The notes: generated by a model not told the origin, from the sequence alone. Shown: positions 16,614 through 24,976, counted from the stretch's first letter. The stretch: DNA of 64,000 bases from Intestinimonas sp. (GCA_022653075.1 JALCSB010000001.1:1-64000), one strand, 5' to 3'. Numbers and translations: made by a program.

Positions 16614-18121
16614 GAGTCTATCTCCGTCTGTCCCGGGAGGACGAGGGCGGTGCACCGGAGTCCCAGAGTATTGAGAACCAGCGCAGAATTGTGGCGCGGT
16701 ACCTGGACGGGCAGAATTGGAAAGCGGAAGCAGAGTATGTGGACGACGGCTTTTCCGGCATGAAAACGGAGCGGCCCGCGTTTCAGCGCCTGCTGCGGGA
16801 TATCGAGGCGGGCCGTATCGACACCGTGATCACCAAGGATCTGTCCCGTCTGGGGCGGGATTATCTGGCCACGGGGGAATATCTTGAGCGTTACTTCCCG
16901 GAGCACGGGGTGCGATACATCGCGGTGGGCGACCGCATCGACACGGCGGGTGCGGAAGGGGTTGGATTCATGACACCGCTGCTGTCTGTATTTAACGACC
17001 TGTACGCCCGTGATATTTCCCGGAAAGTGCGCTCTGCGCTGGACAGCAAAAAAGTGGCCGGACAGTTTATTGGCGCCAGACCTCCCTATGGCTACCAGAA
17101 GGACGAACAGGCGCGGGGCCATCTGGTCCCTGACCGGGAGACCGCCCCGGTGGTCCGGTGGATGTTCCGGCGGTATGCCGCCGCTGGTTCGGTACTGGGC
17201 CTTGCCAAAGAACTGACCGAGGGGGGCGTGCCCACGCCGTCGGGGATCGGGAGCGGAATATGGAGCGACACCACGGTCCGGCGAATCCTTACAAATCCCA
17301 CCTATGCCGGACATTTGACTCAGAACCGGTCCCGCAAGGTGAGCCCAAAGTCGGAAAAACGGACCAGATTGCCCCGGAGCGACTGGATTGTGGTGGCGGG
17401 TACCCACGCGCCGCTGGTGACGAAGGAGGAATTCGACCGGGTACAGGAACTGTTGGACAGGCGCAGCTATCGGAGGGCCAACGGAAGGCGGCATGTGCTG
17501 TCCGGACTGGTTTTCTGTGCGGACTGTGGCAGTACCATGAGCTATGTGCGGGAGGGAGACCGGACCTATTTGGTGTGCCAGCAGTCCCGCCGTGGCGGGC
17601 GGCTGCATTTGTGCTCCTCCCACTGCGTACGGGAGGACGCGGTATTGAAGGCCCTCTGCGCCTGTCTGCGGACGATGACCTCCGGCCTGGAACCGGAGGA
17701 GCTGGCATCGCGGGCCGAAACGGGAGAACCGGCCCACCGAAAAGCACATCAGGCTGCCATTGAGCGGGAGTGGGAGCGCTGTGCGCGGACGCGCTGTCAT
17801 CTTTACCAGGACCGGTCGGAGGGGTTACTGGGGGAGGAAGAGTACCGGATGCTACATGCTGCGCTGGAGCGGGAAGAGGCGGAGCTGGAGCGAAAACGGT
17901 CGGCGCTGGCCGCTGAGTCTTCCTTCCAGCTGACGGCGGCAGAGAGACTGAAGCACCTGCAGGAGCTGCTGGAATTCTCGGAGCTGGATTTCGTTACGGC
18001 CCGCCTGCTGGTGGAGCGGGTTGTGGTTCACGCGGACCGTACCTTGGAGCTGTATACTCGATTCCGGCTCCCGGAGGCCCCAAAAGGGCCGGCCGGGACA
18101 AAAGTGTCCGGCCGGCCCTGA
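16601..18121 (+). CDS. Large serine recombinase 1 (element 1)
   Basis: The product has 506 residues from the ATG at 16601 (AAAAAGGA ribosome site); the track start at 16466 lies upstream of it. Residues 1-145 form the resolvase catalytic domain with Ser11 in YLRLSRED and the helical TKDLSRLGRDY. Then follow the recombinase domain (PYGYQKDE, GIWSDTTVRRILTNPTYAGHL), a zinc ribbon (CADCGSTMSY...) and a C-terminal coiled coil. These enzymes cut both strands at attachment sites using a 2-bp core and exchange them. The gene lies about 200 bp inside the left border of element 1 and is transcribed away from it, the same relation spoIVCA has to the B. subtilis skin element. It is the likely excisionase for the CCCCG sites. 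Confidence 0.92.
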   Translation: MPRVGVYLRLSREDEGGAPESQSIENQRRIVARYLDGQNWKAEAEYVDDGFSGMKTERPAFQRLLRDIEAGRIDTVITKDLSRLGRDYLATGEYLERYFPEHGVRYIAVGDRIDTAGAEGVGFMTPLLSVFNDLYARDISRKVRSALDSKKVAGQFIGARPPYGYQKDEQARGHLVPDRETAPVVRWMFRRYAAAGSVLGLAKELTEGGVPTPSGIGSGIWSDTTVRRILTNPTYAGHLTQNRSRKVSPKSEKRTRLPRSDWIVVAGTHAPLVTKEEFDRVQELLDRRSYRRANGRRHVLSGLVFCADCGSTMSYVREGDRTYLVCQQSRRGGRLHLCSSHCVREDAVLKALCACLRTMTSGLEPEELASRAETGEPAHRKAHQAAIEREWERCARTRCHLYQDRSEGLLGEEEYRMLHAALEREEAELERKRSALAAESSFQLTAAERLKHLQELLEFSELDFVTARLLVERVVVHADRTLELYTRFRLPEAPKGPAGTKVSGRP

Positions 18122-18122
18122 A
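18083..18122 (-). terminator. Terminator of the lysA-dapF operon
   Basis: On the minus strand a GGGCCGGCCGGACA arm pairs with TGTCCCGGCCGGCCC and is followed by TTTTGG. It lies about 30 nt past the dapF stop codon and overlaps the last codons of the convergent recombinase gene, so the two convergent units share this segment. Confidence 0.7.
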
Positions 18123-18149
18123 CTGGATGGAATTTTTCCGGACCTGCCT

Positions 18150-18983
18150 CTACAGGGACAGGTCCTCGTCGGTGACCTCTCCCTCGGCCACCCAATTGGT
18201 ATCACCAATAAGAAACAGACCGGTTACCGCAGCTCCCTCCCGCTGTACCCGCACCCGAAGAGTTCCGCCCGGCACGATCAAGTGGACGGTATCGGAGGCA
18301 AGGCCTTTGGCGGCGAGGACTGCGCTGGTGGAACCGGAGCCGGTCCCGCAGGCCAGCGTGAAGTTCTCCACCCCGCGTTCATAGGTGAGCAGACGGACAG
18401 CGCCGTTCTCCCAATCATAGAAATTTACATTTGCGCCCTTCCGAAAGGCCGGATGGTGGCGGAGCGCCATGCCCAGCGGCCGCAGCTCCGCCTGCGTTTT
18501 TCCCGCCAGACCGGGCATGGGCACCACGGCATGGGGGAGTCCGGGACTCCCCAGTTCCACATAGGCGCAGTCATACGTCACGCCGTTTACATCCACAGGA
18601 TAATCCGGGATCAGGACGGTGGGCGGATTCAGGCGGACTTCATACTCCCGGCGGCTGTGCCGCCAGGCCAGTACGTTGCCCGACATGGTCTCCATGCACA
18701 CCCGGTCCCCGGACAGGCCGCTTTCCAGCGCAAAACGGGCCAGACAGCGCGCGCCGTTGCCGCACATCTCGCCTTCGCTCCCGTCGGCGTTATAGAACCG
18801 CATTTGTAAGTCTCCGCCCTGGCGGGGAAAATCCACTGCCATGAGCGCGTCTGCGCCGATAGAAAGCCGGCGGGTACACAGCCGCCGCGCCAGTGTGGGA
18901 AGGACCGATTCCGGAACGCCCTCGCTTCTGTTGTCAATGATGATAAAATCGTTCCCGGTCCCCTGCATTTTCACAAAATGCAT
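18150..18983 (-). CDS. dapF: Diaminopimelate epimerase
   Basis: The product has 277 residues. Both active-site cysteines are in place: MCGNGARC (base) and LACGTGSGS (acid). The N-terminus (FVKMQGTGNDFIIID) is the family signature. DapF converts LL- to meso-diaminopimelate, needed for peptidoglycan cross-links and as precursor of lysine. It follows lysA by about 20 nt in a two-gene operon on the minus strand. The operon lies wholly within element 1, so it would be removed with it. Its substrate pathway branches from dihydrodipicolinate, the same compound used by DpaA/DpaB. Confidence 0.95.
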   Translation of the reverse strand: MHFVKMQGTGNDFIIIDNRSEGVPESVLPTLARRLCTRRLSIGADALMAVDFPRQGGDLQMRFYNADGSEGEMCGNGARCLARFALESGLSGDRVCMETMSGNVLAWRHSRREYEVRLNPPTVLIPDYPVDVNGVTYDCAYVELGSPGLPHAVVPMPGLAGKTQAELRPLGMALRHHPAFRKGANVNFYDWENGAVRLLTYERGVENFTLACGTGSGSTSAVLAAKGLASDTVHLIVPGGTLRVRVQREGAAVTGLFLIGDTNWVAEGEVTDEDLSL

Positions 18984-19003
18984 GTGCGCGCCCCTCTTCC
19001 ATG

Positions 19004-20299
19004 CTATTTGAGCGAATCCGGGATAACCGCGCAGGTCAGCAGATCATCATAGGTCTGCCGCCGGACGATGAGCTCCGGGCGCCCTTCCTTTACAAGTATG
19101 ACGGCGGGAATGGGATTATGATTGTAGTTGCTGGCCATGGAATAGCCGTAGGCGCCGGTGGAAAAGACGGCGAAAATGTCGCCGCTTCTGGCAGGGGGAA
19201 GCATTACATCCCGCATGAGAAGATCGCCCGACTCACAGCACTTGCCGCATACGGTGACCTGCTCGGTGGCGGGTTCGTCGGCGCGGCCTGCCAGCATACC
19301 CTTGTAAACGGCCTGGTAGAGTGCGGGCCGAATGTTGTCCGTCATGCCGCCATCCACCGAAATGTACTTGCGCACACCGGGGATTTCCTTAATAGAACCC
19401 ACGGTATAGAGTGTAATGCCCGCCTCGCCTACAATACTGCGGCCCGGCTCGATAACCACTGCGGGGCGTTCTATGCCCTCGTCGGCGCAGAACTGATTGA
19501 GGCGGGTCATGACGGGGTCAAGGAAATAGGAATAGGGGCGGCGCTCTTCCCCGGTGTAACGGATGCCGTAACCGCCGCCGATATTCAGTTCCCGGACAGA
19601 GAAACCAAACCGCTTTCGGGTTTCGCGGACAAGCCCGAGCGCCACCTCCAGCGCCTGAAGATAAGGCGTGTTGTCGAACAGCTGGGAGCCGACATGGTAG
19701 TGGAACCCCAGAAAGTTCACAAACTCGGAGCGGATGGCGGCCTCCACGGCGGGATAGATGACGGTATCCTCCAGGGGGATACCGAATTTAGAGTCCTTTT
19801 TGCCAGTGACGATATAGTCGTGGGTGCTGGCCTTTACACCGGGTGTGATCCGGTAGAGAACATTCATCCGTACTCCCTTTTTGCGGCAGATGGACTCCAG
19901 AAGAGGCAACTCCTGCAGGCCGTCGATAATGATGCGGCCGATTCCGGCATCCACGGCCAGCTCCAGTTCAGAGGGCAGCTTATTGTTGCCGTTAAATTCA
20001 ATGCGTTCCGGAGGAAAACCGGCGCGGAGGGCGGTATACAGTTCGCCGCCCGATACTACGTCGATGCACATGCCCTCCCGCATAACCAGACGCAGCATGG
20101 CCGGGGTGCAGAACGCCTTACAGGCGTAGGCCACCCGCGTGTTGTAATATTTCTCTAGAAAACAAGACCGAAGCTCGGAAAAACGGGACACGATCTCCGT
20201 TTCAGAAAAAATGTAGAGTGGGGTGCCGTACTGCGCCGCCAGTGCGGTCGTATCGCAGCCGTCAAAAAAAAGAATGCCGTTCCTGATTTCCTTTACCAT
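19004..20299 (-). CDS. lysA: Diaminopimelate decarboxylase
   Basis: The product has 431 residues from the ATG at 20299, with AAGGAG upstream; the track ORF (20500) is over-extended. It is a PLP enzyme of the alanine-racemase fold: VAYACKAFCTPAMLRL holds the PLP lysine, FHYHVGSQ and GGGYGIRY bind cofactor phosphate, and CGKCCESGDLL carries the active-site Cys of the neighbouring subunit. It makes lysine from meso-diaminopimelate. A good sigma-A type promoter (TTTACA, 18 nt, TATAAT) lies 115-145 nt upstream, inside element 1. No lysine riboswitch is apparent in the leader. Confidence 0.95.
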   Translation of the reverse strand: MVKEIRNGILFFDGCDTTALAAQYGTPLYIFSETEIVSRFSELRSCFLEKYYNTRVAYACKAFCTPAMLRLVMREGMCIDVVSGGELYTALRAGFPPERIEFNGNNKLPSELELAVDAGIGRIIIDGLQELPLLESICRKKGVRMNVLYRITPGVKASTHDYIVTGKKDSKFGIPLEDTVIYPAVEAAIRSEFVNFLGFHYHVGSQLFDNTPYLQALEVALGLVRETRKRFGFSVRELNIGGGYGIRYTGEERRPYSYFLDPVMTRLNQFCADEGIERPAVVIEPGRSIVGEAGITLYTVGSIKEIPGVRKYISVDGGMTDNIRPALYQAVYKGMLAGRADEPATEQVTVCGKCCESGDLLMRDVMLPPARSGDIFAVFSTGAYGYSMASNYNHNPIPAVILVKEGRPELIVRRQTYDDLLTCAVIPDSLK

Positions 20300-20413
20300 A
20301 TAATCTGGGCTCCTTTTTGGTGGGAATGATGAATTGGTTCTCGCGGTCACATGGCCTTGATTTTGCCTTACACGATCCTCCACAAAAACGGCGATCATGA
20401 CCACTTTGCGGCT

Positions 20414-20443
20414 ATTATAGCACAGGTCGGCAGGCCCTGTAAA
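20414..20443 (-). promoter_or_regulatory. Promoter of lysA-dapF
   Basis: On the minus strand TTTACA (20443-20438) and TATAAT (20419-20414) are separated by 18 nt, a strong vegetative-type promoter. It lies about 60 nt inside the right border of element 1 and would be lost with the operon upon excision. Confidence 0.75.
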
Positions 20444-20504
20444 AAATTTCGGGGAAAAAACTTGACGCTGGGTCCGGCGGGGCAGCGTGCAAATCCGCAC
20501 TCCG

Positions 20505-20509
20505 CCCCG
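20505..20509. other. Predicted excision core, element 1, right copy (CCCCG)
   Basis: Partner of the core at 16396-16400. On the dpaA side the reading frame gives DLASKPGG, which in DpaA proteins is followed by a residue pattern like (V/T)DF..A; after crossover it is followed by VDLEAA. Confidence 0.7.
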
Positions 20510-20850
20510 CCGGGCTTTGAGGCAAGGTCAATGACTAGTGTGTCGGGCCTCAGCTCGGCAAGACGGTCCTCATTAAGCACGCGGGCGGGTACGGTGTTAA
20601 TCAGCAGGTCATAGCTGCAGAGCCAGCCATCCAGCGTGGAGATCTGTTCCGCGCAGCAGCCGTAGGCCTCTGCCCAGACTAGATCAGACCATTTTCGGGC
20701 CGCCACGGTGACACGCGCGCCCAGCGCGTGAAGGCGATGGGCCACCAGCTTTCCCAAACGTCCATAGCCCAGTACCATGGCCCGGCAGCCGTGCAGGGTG
20801 ATGGGCAGTTCCTCCATGGCGATTTGAACGGCCCCTTCCGCAGTAGGTAC
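20505..20850 (-). CDS. dpaA: dpaA piece 2 of 3 (middle 115 codons)
   Basis: The minus-strand frame from GTA at 20850 encodes VPTAEGAVQIAMEELPITLHG, the Rossmann motif VLGYGRLGKLVAHRLHALGA, INTVPARVLNEDRLAELRPD and LVIDLASKPGG, all in the same order as B. subtilis SpoVFA (IPTVEGTIMLAI, VLGLGRTG, INTIPSMIL, LILDLASRPGG). Homology stops abruptly at 20505 (continuing as AECGFARCPAG) and begins abruptly at 20850 (preceded by QRTDIAKT). No stop codon interrupts the piece, so it has not decayed. The missing ends are supplied by the pieces at 36284-36681 and 16259-16400. Confidence 0.92.
20839..20850. other. Predicted excision core, element 2, left copy (CGCAGTAGGTAC)
   Basis: This 12-mer matches CGCGGTGGGTAC at 36277-36288 at ten of twelve positions, with GGTAC identical. 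Crossover there joins piece 1 (...VANA) to piece 2 (VPTAEG...) in frame and recreates the conserved N-(S/A)-(I/V)-PT-x-EG motif. Confidence 0.72.
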
Positions 20851-20874
20851 CGTCTTAGCGATATCGGTACGCTG

Positions 20875-20904
20875 TACTATTTGCCCCCATCCGCCCCATA
20901 TATA
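20875..20904 (+). promoter_or_regulatory. Possible sigma-E-type promoter before recombinase 2
   Basis: TACTATT (20875-20881) and CATATATA (20897-20904) are 15 nt apart and resemble sigma-E -35 (KMATATT, six of seven) and -10 (CATACAMT, about five of eight) elements. They lie 50-80 nt before the recombinase start, inside the element border. A mother-cell promoter here would explain timed excision, but the match is modest. Confidence 0.35.
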
Positions 20905-20955
20905 TGGAGGGAAAACGGGACCACCGGCGGGTGGTCGGAGAAAGGGGACGGATTC

Positions 20956-22536
20956 ATGCTGCGAGTCGCGGCTTATTGCAGGGTATCCACGGACAAGGAG
21001 GACCAGCAGCACTCATTGGAGAGCCAGCTGCGCTATTTTAACGATTACATCGGTGCCCGGGCGGACTGGGCGCTGGCGGGAATTTACGCGGACGAGGGAC
21101 TCAGCGGGACGGGTACCAAAAAACGAGTGGCCTTTCGACAGATGATGACGGATGCCAGGGAGGGCAGGCTTGACCTGATTCTAACCAAGGAGGTGTCCCG
21201 TTTTGCGAGAAACACGGTGGATGCGCTGGAGAATACCCGTACGCTCCGGCGGTACGGCGTGGGTGTGGTGTTTCTGAGTGACAATATTGATACCCGGGAA
21301 AACGACGGAGAACTGCGCCTGACCATCATGGCCAGCATTGCCCAGGAGGAATCCCGCCGGACCTCCCAGCGGGTAAAATGGGGGCAGAAACGCCGCATGG
21401 AGCAGGGTGTGGTGTTCGGCAACAACAGTATCTACGGGTTCGATCTGCACGGGGGGCAGCTCTGCGTTGTGGAGCGGGAGGCCGAAGTTGTCCGCGCCAT
21501 CTACCGGAAGTATGTGATCGAGGGAAAGGGTACCCATGTGATCGCCCGCGAGCTGTATGAGGCCGGTGTGGACCCGCCTGCTTCGCCGTGTGGACGGTGG
21601 TCACCGGCCATGGTGCGGCGGGTGCTGAGAAACGAAAAATACTGTGGTGACTTGGTTCAGAAAAAGGAGATTACGGTGGATTTTCTTACCCATCAGCGGC
21701 AGGAGAACCGGGGCGAGGAGGAACTGGTCTGCCTGCGGGACCACCACGAAGCGATTCTTCCCCGTGAGATGTGGGAGCAGGCGCAGGAGCAATTGCGGCG
21801 CAGGCGCGGCGGACGCAGTGGGACAGGCCAACGGTGCTGGTGTTCCGGAAAGGTGCGCTGCGGCATCTGCGGCGGGCGCTTTATCCTGCGTACCGCGCGG
21901 CGGCCCAACGGAGATCAATACCGCGGCTGGATCTGTAGCAGTCATGTGTATCGGAGCGGGAAACCGCCCTGTTCAGCCGGTATGGTGAATGAGCGGACGT
22001 TGGAGGCCTGCGTGCAATTTGTGTTCCGGCTGCTGCTACCGGACCCGGAGGAGACCGCGAGGCGTCTGGAGGAGGAGCTGGATGGGCTGCCCGATGAAAG
22101 AGACCGTGAGCCGCGGATCCGGGCGGAGAAACGCCTTCAAAAGCTCCAGCAGAAGAGAGCGCGGATGATGGACGCGTATTTTGACGGGACGATTCCGAAG
22201 GAGGAGATGAAGTCCCTGCGGGACCGATATGATCGGGAACGGGAGGGGCTGGAGTCCAGGCTGCGGAACTTTGACCGGAGCCGTGAGCCGGACGAGGTCA
22301 GAAAGAAGTGGGGAACTGCCGTCCGGGACAGCCTGAACGGATCAGGAGAGGTTTTTGCCACGGCGGTGCGGGAGATCACGGCCTGTGAAGCGGCGCTGCG
22401 GATCTCCATGGAAGGGCTTTCCGGACAGGTGGAGCTGCACTATGCAACCTCCGGCCGGCGGACGTCCTACCGGACCGACATCCTGGGATGGCGCCTGTTG
22501 GACAGAGCCCATCCTGCGAAAGATCCGGCAGAATAA
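20956..22536 (+). CDS. Large serine recombinase 2 (element 2)
   Basis: The product has 526 residues from the ATG at 20956, with a GAAAGGGGAC ribosome site; the track start at 20728 runs antisense through dpaA. The catalytic domain has Ser11 in YCRVSTDKEDQQHSLESQ and TKEVSRFARNT; the recombinase domain follows (GFDLHGGQ, WSPAMVRRVLRNEKYCGDLVQKK), then a zinc ribbon (CGICGGRFIL...CSSHVYRSGKPPC) and a coiled coil. It is clearly different in sequence from recombinase 1, in line with a different core sequence. The gene starts about 100 bp from the border with dpaA piece 2 and is transcribed away from it. It is the likely excisionase for the GGTAC sites. Confidence 0.93.
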   Translation: MLRVAAYCRVSTDKEDQQHSLESQLRYFNDYIGARADWALAGIYADEGLSGTGTKKRVAFRQMMTDAREGRLDLILTKEVSRFARNTVDALENTRTLRRYGVGVVFLSDNIDTRENDGELRLTIMASIAQEESRRTSQRVKWGQKRRMEQGVVFGNNSIYGFDLHGGQLCVVEREAEVVRAIYRKYVIEGKGTHVIARELYEAGVDPPASPCGRWSPAMVRRVLRNEKYCGDLVQKKEITVDFLTHQRQENRGEEELVCLRDHHEAILPREMWEQAQEQLRRRRGGRSGTGQRCWCSGKVRCGICGGRFILRTARRPNGDQYRGWICSSHVYRSGKPPCSAGMVNERTLEACVQFVFRLLLPDPEETARRLEEELDGLPDERDREPRIRAEKRLQKLQQKRARMMDAYFDGTIPKEEMKSLRDRYDREREGLESRLRNFDRSREPDEVRKKWGTAVRDSLNGSGEVFATAVREITACEAALRISMEGLSGQVELHYATSGRRTSYRTDILGWRLLDRAHPAKDPAE

Positions 22537-22541
22537 TAAAT

Positions 22542-22585
22542 AGCTCGGGCCGGAAATCAAATCTCCGGTCCGAGCTTTTCTAATG
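22542..22585 (+). terminator. Terminator of recombinase 2
   Basis: Arms AGCTCGGGCCGGA and TCCGGTCCGAGCT form a 13-bp stem (with one G-T pair) followed by TTTTCT. It starts 6 nt after the stop codon, so the recombinase is transcribed as a single-gene unit. Confidence 0.85.
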
Positions 22586-22691
22586 AAAAGGCGGGAAATA
22601 TTTTTCAAAAAACTGAAAAATATAACCAAAAAGTAACCAACATATTTTATACTGTACCTACAGAGCGAAACACACGAAAGGGGATAAGCGA

Positions 22692-23132
22692 ATGGACGGT
22701 ATTTCACAGCGCTTTGTCCGGTATGAGACGCGGATTACGTTTATTCATGTCTACTCTTATGAAAACCGAAATCCCAAGGGGGTCCTTTCCAACCCCTTTT
22801 ATCCCAAAGATCAGGCATTTGACGGACTGATTCAATTACTGAATCTCATTGAGAATATGCTCAATGCGCTTGGGCTTTCTCAGCAGAATGTGGAGCAGCG
22901 GGTATTTCATCAGATGAAAAAAACGTTTGCAAAGTCGCAGCCGGCCCCCGCACAGCCAACGAATGGAAAACCGATAGCCTCTTTCCAGATCAGTGTTCTG
23001 TTTCGGCAGAACGCCAGTTGGCAGGGAAGCGTTCGCTGGATCGACTGCAACCTCGAGGCACAGTTTCGCAGTGTTCTGGAGTTAATCGGCCTGCTGGACA
23101 GCGCGCTGTCCGTGCAGAAGCCCCCGCTTTGA
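22692..23132 (+). CDS. Conserved-looking hypothetical protein
   Basis: The product has 146 residues, start ATG preceded by GAAAGGGGA. It contains no membrane segment or signal peptide. The body reads as a compact alpha/beta protein (FVRYETRITFIHVYSYENRNPKG, FDGLIQLLNLIENMLNALG, FQISVLFRQNASWQGSVRWIDCNLEAQFRSVLELIGLLDSAL in outline). I do not recognise a family. It is flanked by terminators on both sides, hence monocistronic, with a TATACT element about 40 nt upstream. Confidence 0.7.
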   Translation: MDGISQRFVRYETRITFIHVYSYENRNPKGVLSNPFYPKDQAFDGLIQLLNLIENMLNALGLSQQNVEQRVFHQMKKTFAKSQPAPAQPTNGKPIASFQISVLFRQNASWQGSVRWIDCNLEAQFRSVLELIGLLDSALSVQKPPL

Positions 23133-23195
23133 GATTAAGAAGGAGCCAGTTTGCATTCTCCGTATATACTGTGATTTTGAATGTTCATAACATAA

Positions 23196-23236
23196 AAAAG
23201 TGTCACAGGAATCGGCCTGTGACAGCTTTTTTATAG
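23196..23236. terminator. Bidirectional terminator
   Basis: A perfect 9-bp stem (TGTCACAGG / CCTGTGACA) is flanked by AAAAAAG on the left and GCTTTTTTAT on the right. It can end both the hypothetical gene (plus) and the tetR-ansA operon (minus). Confidence 0.88.
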
Positions 23237-23241
23237 ACAAT

Positions 23242-24240
23242 TCAGTGTGAAGTGATTTCACCGGATAGGCTGCGGACAAAGAGACTGTGAATACGCTCCG
23301 GATCTTCGGTTTGCCCTAAAACCCACATGAGCTTGGTGACGGCGGCCTCGGTGGTCATATCGTATCCTTGAATCACACCTTGAGCCAAGGCTTTCTGTCC
23401 GGCCTGGTAAAGAGAAAAATTGCTGCTCTCGTACAGGCACTGGCTGCATACGACTACCGTCATGCCGTGCTGCACGGCCTTGTGGAGTTTGGCAATCAGA
23501 TTGCGCCGGATAAAGTGAAGCCCACCGGCACCGAAAGCCTCAATAACCACGCCGCGGTAATGCATCCGCAGCAGCATATCAAAAATTTCCGGGTTAAGGC
23601 CCGGCGTCAGTTTAATAAGAAACACATCCCGGCACAAAGCGTCCCGCAGGGCAGGTGTTTTTTCCCGAAAAGGCGGCAGCGCGGAAGAATCAAGCCGGAG
23701 CCCGCCGCCGTCCACCTGAGCGACCAGCGGCCAGTTCACGCTTTCAAAGGCGTCAAAACCGGTGGTGCGGGTTTTAACGGCGCGGCAGCCCAAGATGACC
23801 TTACGGTTAAAGGCCAGGAAAATACCGGGTGTTTCGGTGGCGGCCATGGCAAAGGCCACGCGGAGATTTTCCAGCCCGTCGCTCAGGGGGTGCTCAATGG
23901 GAAGCTGAGAGCCGGTAAGTACGACTGGAATTTGCAGGCCGGGGAGCATAAAGGAGAGGACAGAGGAGGTATAGGCCATGGTGTCAGTACCATGGGTGAT
24001 CACCACGCCGTCAAAAGAAGAGGCGGCGGCGAACACATGCCGGGCAATCAGATGCCATTCCTCCGGCTGGATATTGGAACTGTCCAGGTGGAGAATATCA
24101 CGCACGGTGACCTTGTAGCTGTCCAGAAGCCCGGTCAGCCGTTTGATCAGCGTACCGCCGTCCATACCGGGCGCCAGTCCCTCCGAAGTGGGGCGGGAGG
24201 CAATGGTGCCGCCCGTGGTTAAAAGCAAAATATGTTTCAT
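23242..24240 (-). CDS. ansA: L-asparaginase, type I (cytoplasmic)
   Basis: The product has 332 residues from the ATG at 24240 (MKHILLLTTGGTIAS); the track adds five codons. Catalytic threonines are in TTGGTIAS and HGTDTMAYTSS, and the Lys/Tyr support region is present. No signal peptide, so it is the cytoplasmic type that hydrolyses asparagine to aspartate and ammonia. It follows the TetR-type regulator by about 15 nt on the same strand. Aspartate feeds the DAP pathway, but no special link to the split dpaA is evident. Confidence 0.92.
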   Translation of the reverse strand: MKHILLLTTGGTIASRPTSEGLAPGMDGGTLIKRLTGLLDSYKVTVRDILHLDSSNIQPEEWHLIARHVFAAASSFDGVVITHGTDTMAYTSSVLSFMLPGLQIPVVLTGSQLPIEHPLSDGLENLRVAFAMAATETPGIFLAFNRKVILGCRAVKTRTTGFDAFESVNWPLVAQVDGGGLRLDSSALPPFREKTPALRDALCRDVFLIKLTPGLNPEIFDMLLRMHYRGVVIEAFGAGGLHFIRRNLIAKLHKAVQHGMTVVVCSQCLYESSNFSLYQAGQKALAQGVIQGYDMTTEAAVTKLMWVLGQTEDPERIHSLFVRSLSGEITSH

Positions 24241-24257
24241 TATGTACTCCGGCATTA

Positions 24258-24809
24258 TTAGGAATCGTCTTCCTCGAAGGTGAGAGTAAGACGGGCAAAG
24301 TCCACCATGGTGGCCTTAAGCTGACTTAAAAATTTTTCAGGTGGGAGACATTCCGGCCCGGTAAGCCAGCGGATAATGGCGGCAAGCAGCGCGTCGCTGA
24401 AGAACGTGATATAGAACTGCGGGTCGTCGATGTCCTGAAACAGGTCCTGTGTCAGCAAAAAGAGAAAGGGTTCCATCGTCTCGGAAAAGTAGGAGCGGAA
24501 GGAATTTTGTCCTTGAATTTCCAGTGCGTTGCGGTAAAAATCACGCTCGCTGTAAAAGTACCGGCAGATATCGGTGATAAGGCCCCAACTGGATAAGTAG
24601 TCTTTTTTCTGAATCGTCTGGATGAACTCGGTATAAAACACCCAATTGACCAAATCATGTTTATCCTTAAAATGATAATAGAAACTCTTGCGACTCATCC
24701 CGCAGGTTTCGCAGATGTCGCCCACACTGATTTTGGAAAAGGGCTGCTGTGCCATAAGTTTTTTCATCGTTCTGGCAAGCGCCTGTTTGGTGATGTTGGA
24801 ATCCGGCAT
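24258..24809 (-). CDS. TetR-family transcriptional regulator (DhaS-like)
   Basis: The product has 183 residues. Residues about 8-55 form a TetR helix-turn-helix (FSKISVGDICETCGMSRKSFYYHFKDKHDLV). The C-terminal domain (WVFYTEFIQTI..., YFYSERDFYRNALEIQGQNSF) resembles the TetR_C_8/DhaS type. It is the first gene of an operon with ansA and probably controls it. The promoter region contains an imperfect palindrome (TATACTGTCTTATA) overlapping the -10 box, a candidate autoregulatory operator. The effector is unknown. Confidence 0.88.
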   Translation of the reverse strand: MPDSNITKQALARTMKKLMAQQPFSKISVGDICETCGMSRKSFYYHFKDKHDLVNWVFYTEFIQTIQKKDYLSSWGLITDICRYFYSERDFYRNALEIQGQNSFRSYFSETMEPFLFLLTQDLFQDIDDPQFYITFFSDALLAAIIRWLTGPECLPPEKFLSQLKATMVDFARLTLTFEEDDS

Positions 24810-24851
24810 GTGCTCACCTCACTGCTCTGCGTCCCACATTTTGTATAAGAC

Positions 24852-24880
24852 AGTATAGCATATTTTCATTGGCAGGGCAA
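24852..24880 (-). promoter_or_regulatory. Promoter of tetR-ansA
   Basis: On the minus strand TTGCCC (24880-24875) and TATACT (24857-24852) are 17 nt apart. The -10 box is part of an imperfect inverted repeat that could bind the TetR-type product. Confidence 0.65.
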
Positions 24881-24976
24881 GCATGCTTGGAATATTGTGA
24901 CAGAATGGAAGAAAAGAAGAGAAAAAAACCAAGGTTTCAAGAAAAAAATTAAAAAGAATTTGAAGAGGTTAGAACC

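Larger units (their letters stand above)
16396..20509. mobile_element. Intervening element 1 in dpaA (about 4.1 kb)
   Basis: The DNA between dpaA pieces 3 and 2. It contains a 39-codon ORF, a large serine recombinase (plus strand, next to the left border), and the lysA-dapF operon with its own promoter (minus strand, next to the right border). Crossover between the CCCCG cores removes 4,109 bp and joins the middle and C-terminal parts of dpaA in frame. The presence of core-metabolism genes rather than phage genes is unlike the classic skin elements. Confidence 0.8.

Noticed and set aside
16259-17800. 513-codon minus-strand ORF
   Set aside because: Only its last 45 codons are real (dpaA piece 3). 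The rest is antisense of the serine recombinase and has no family resemblance.
19001-20158. 385-codon plus-strand ORF
   Set aside because: Antisense of lysA, which has all PLP-enzyme motifs.
20300-20413. Lysine riboswitch before lysA
   Set aside because: The leader from the predicted start is only about 110 nt and shows none of the conserved L-box core that I could recognise.
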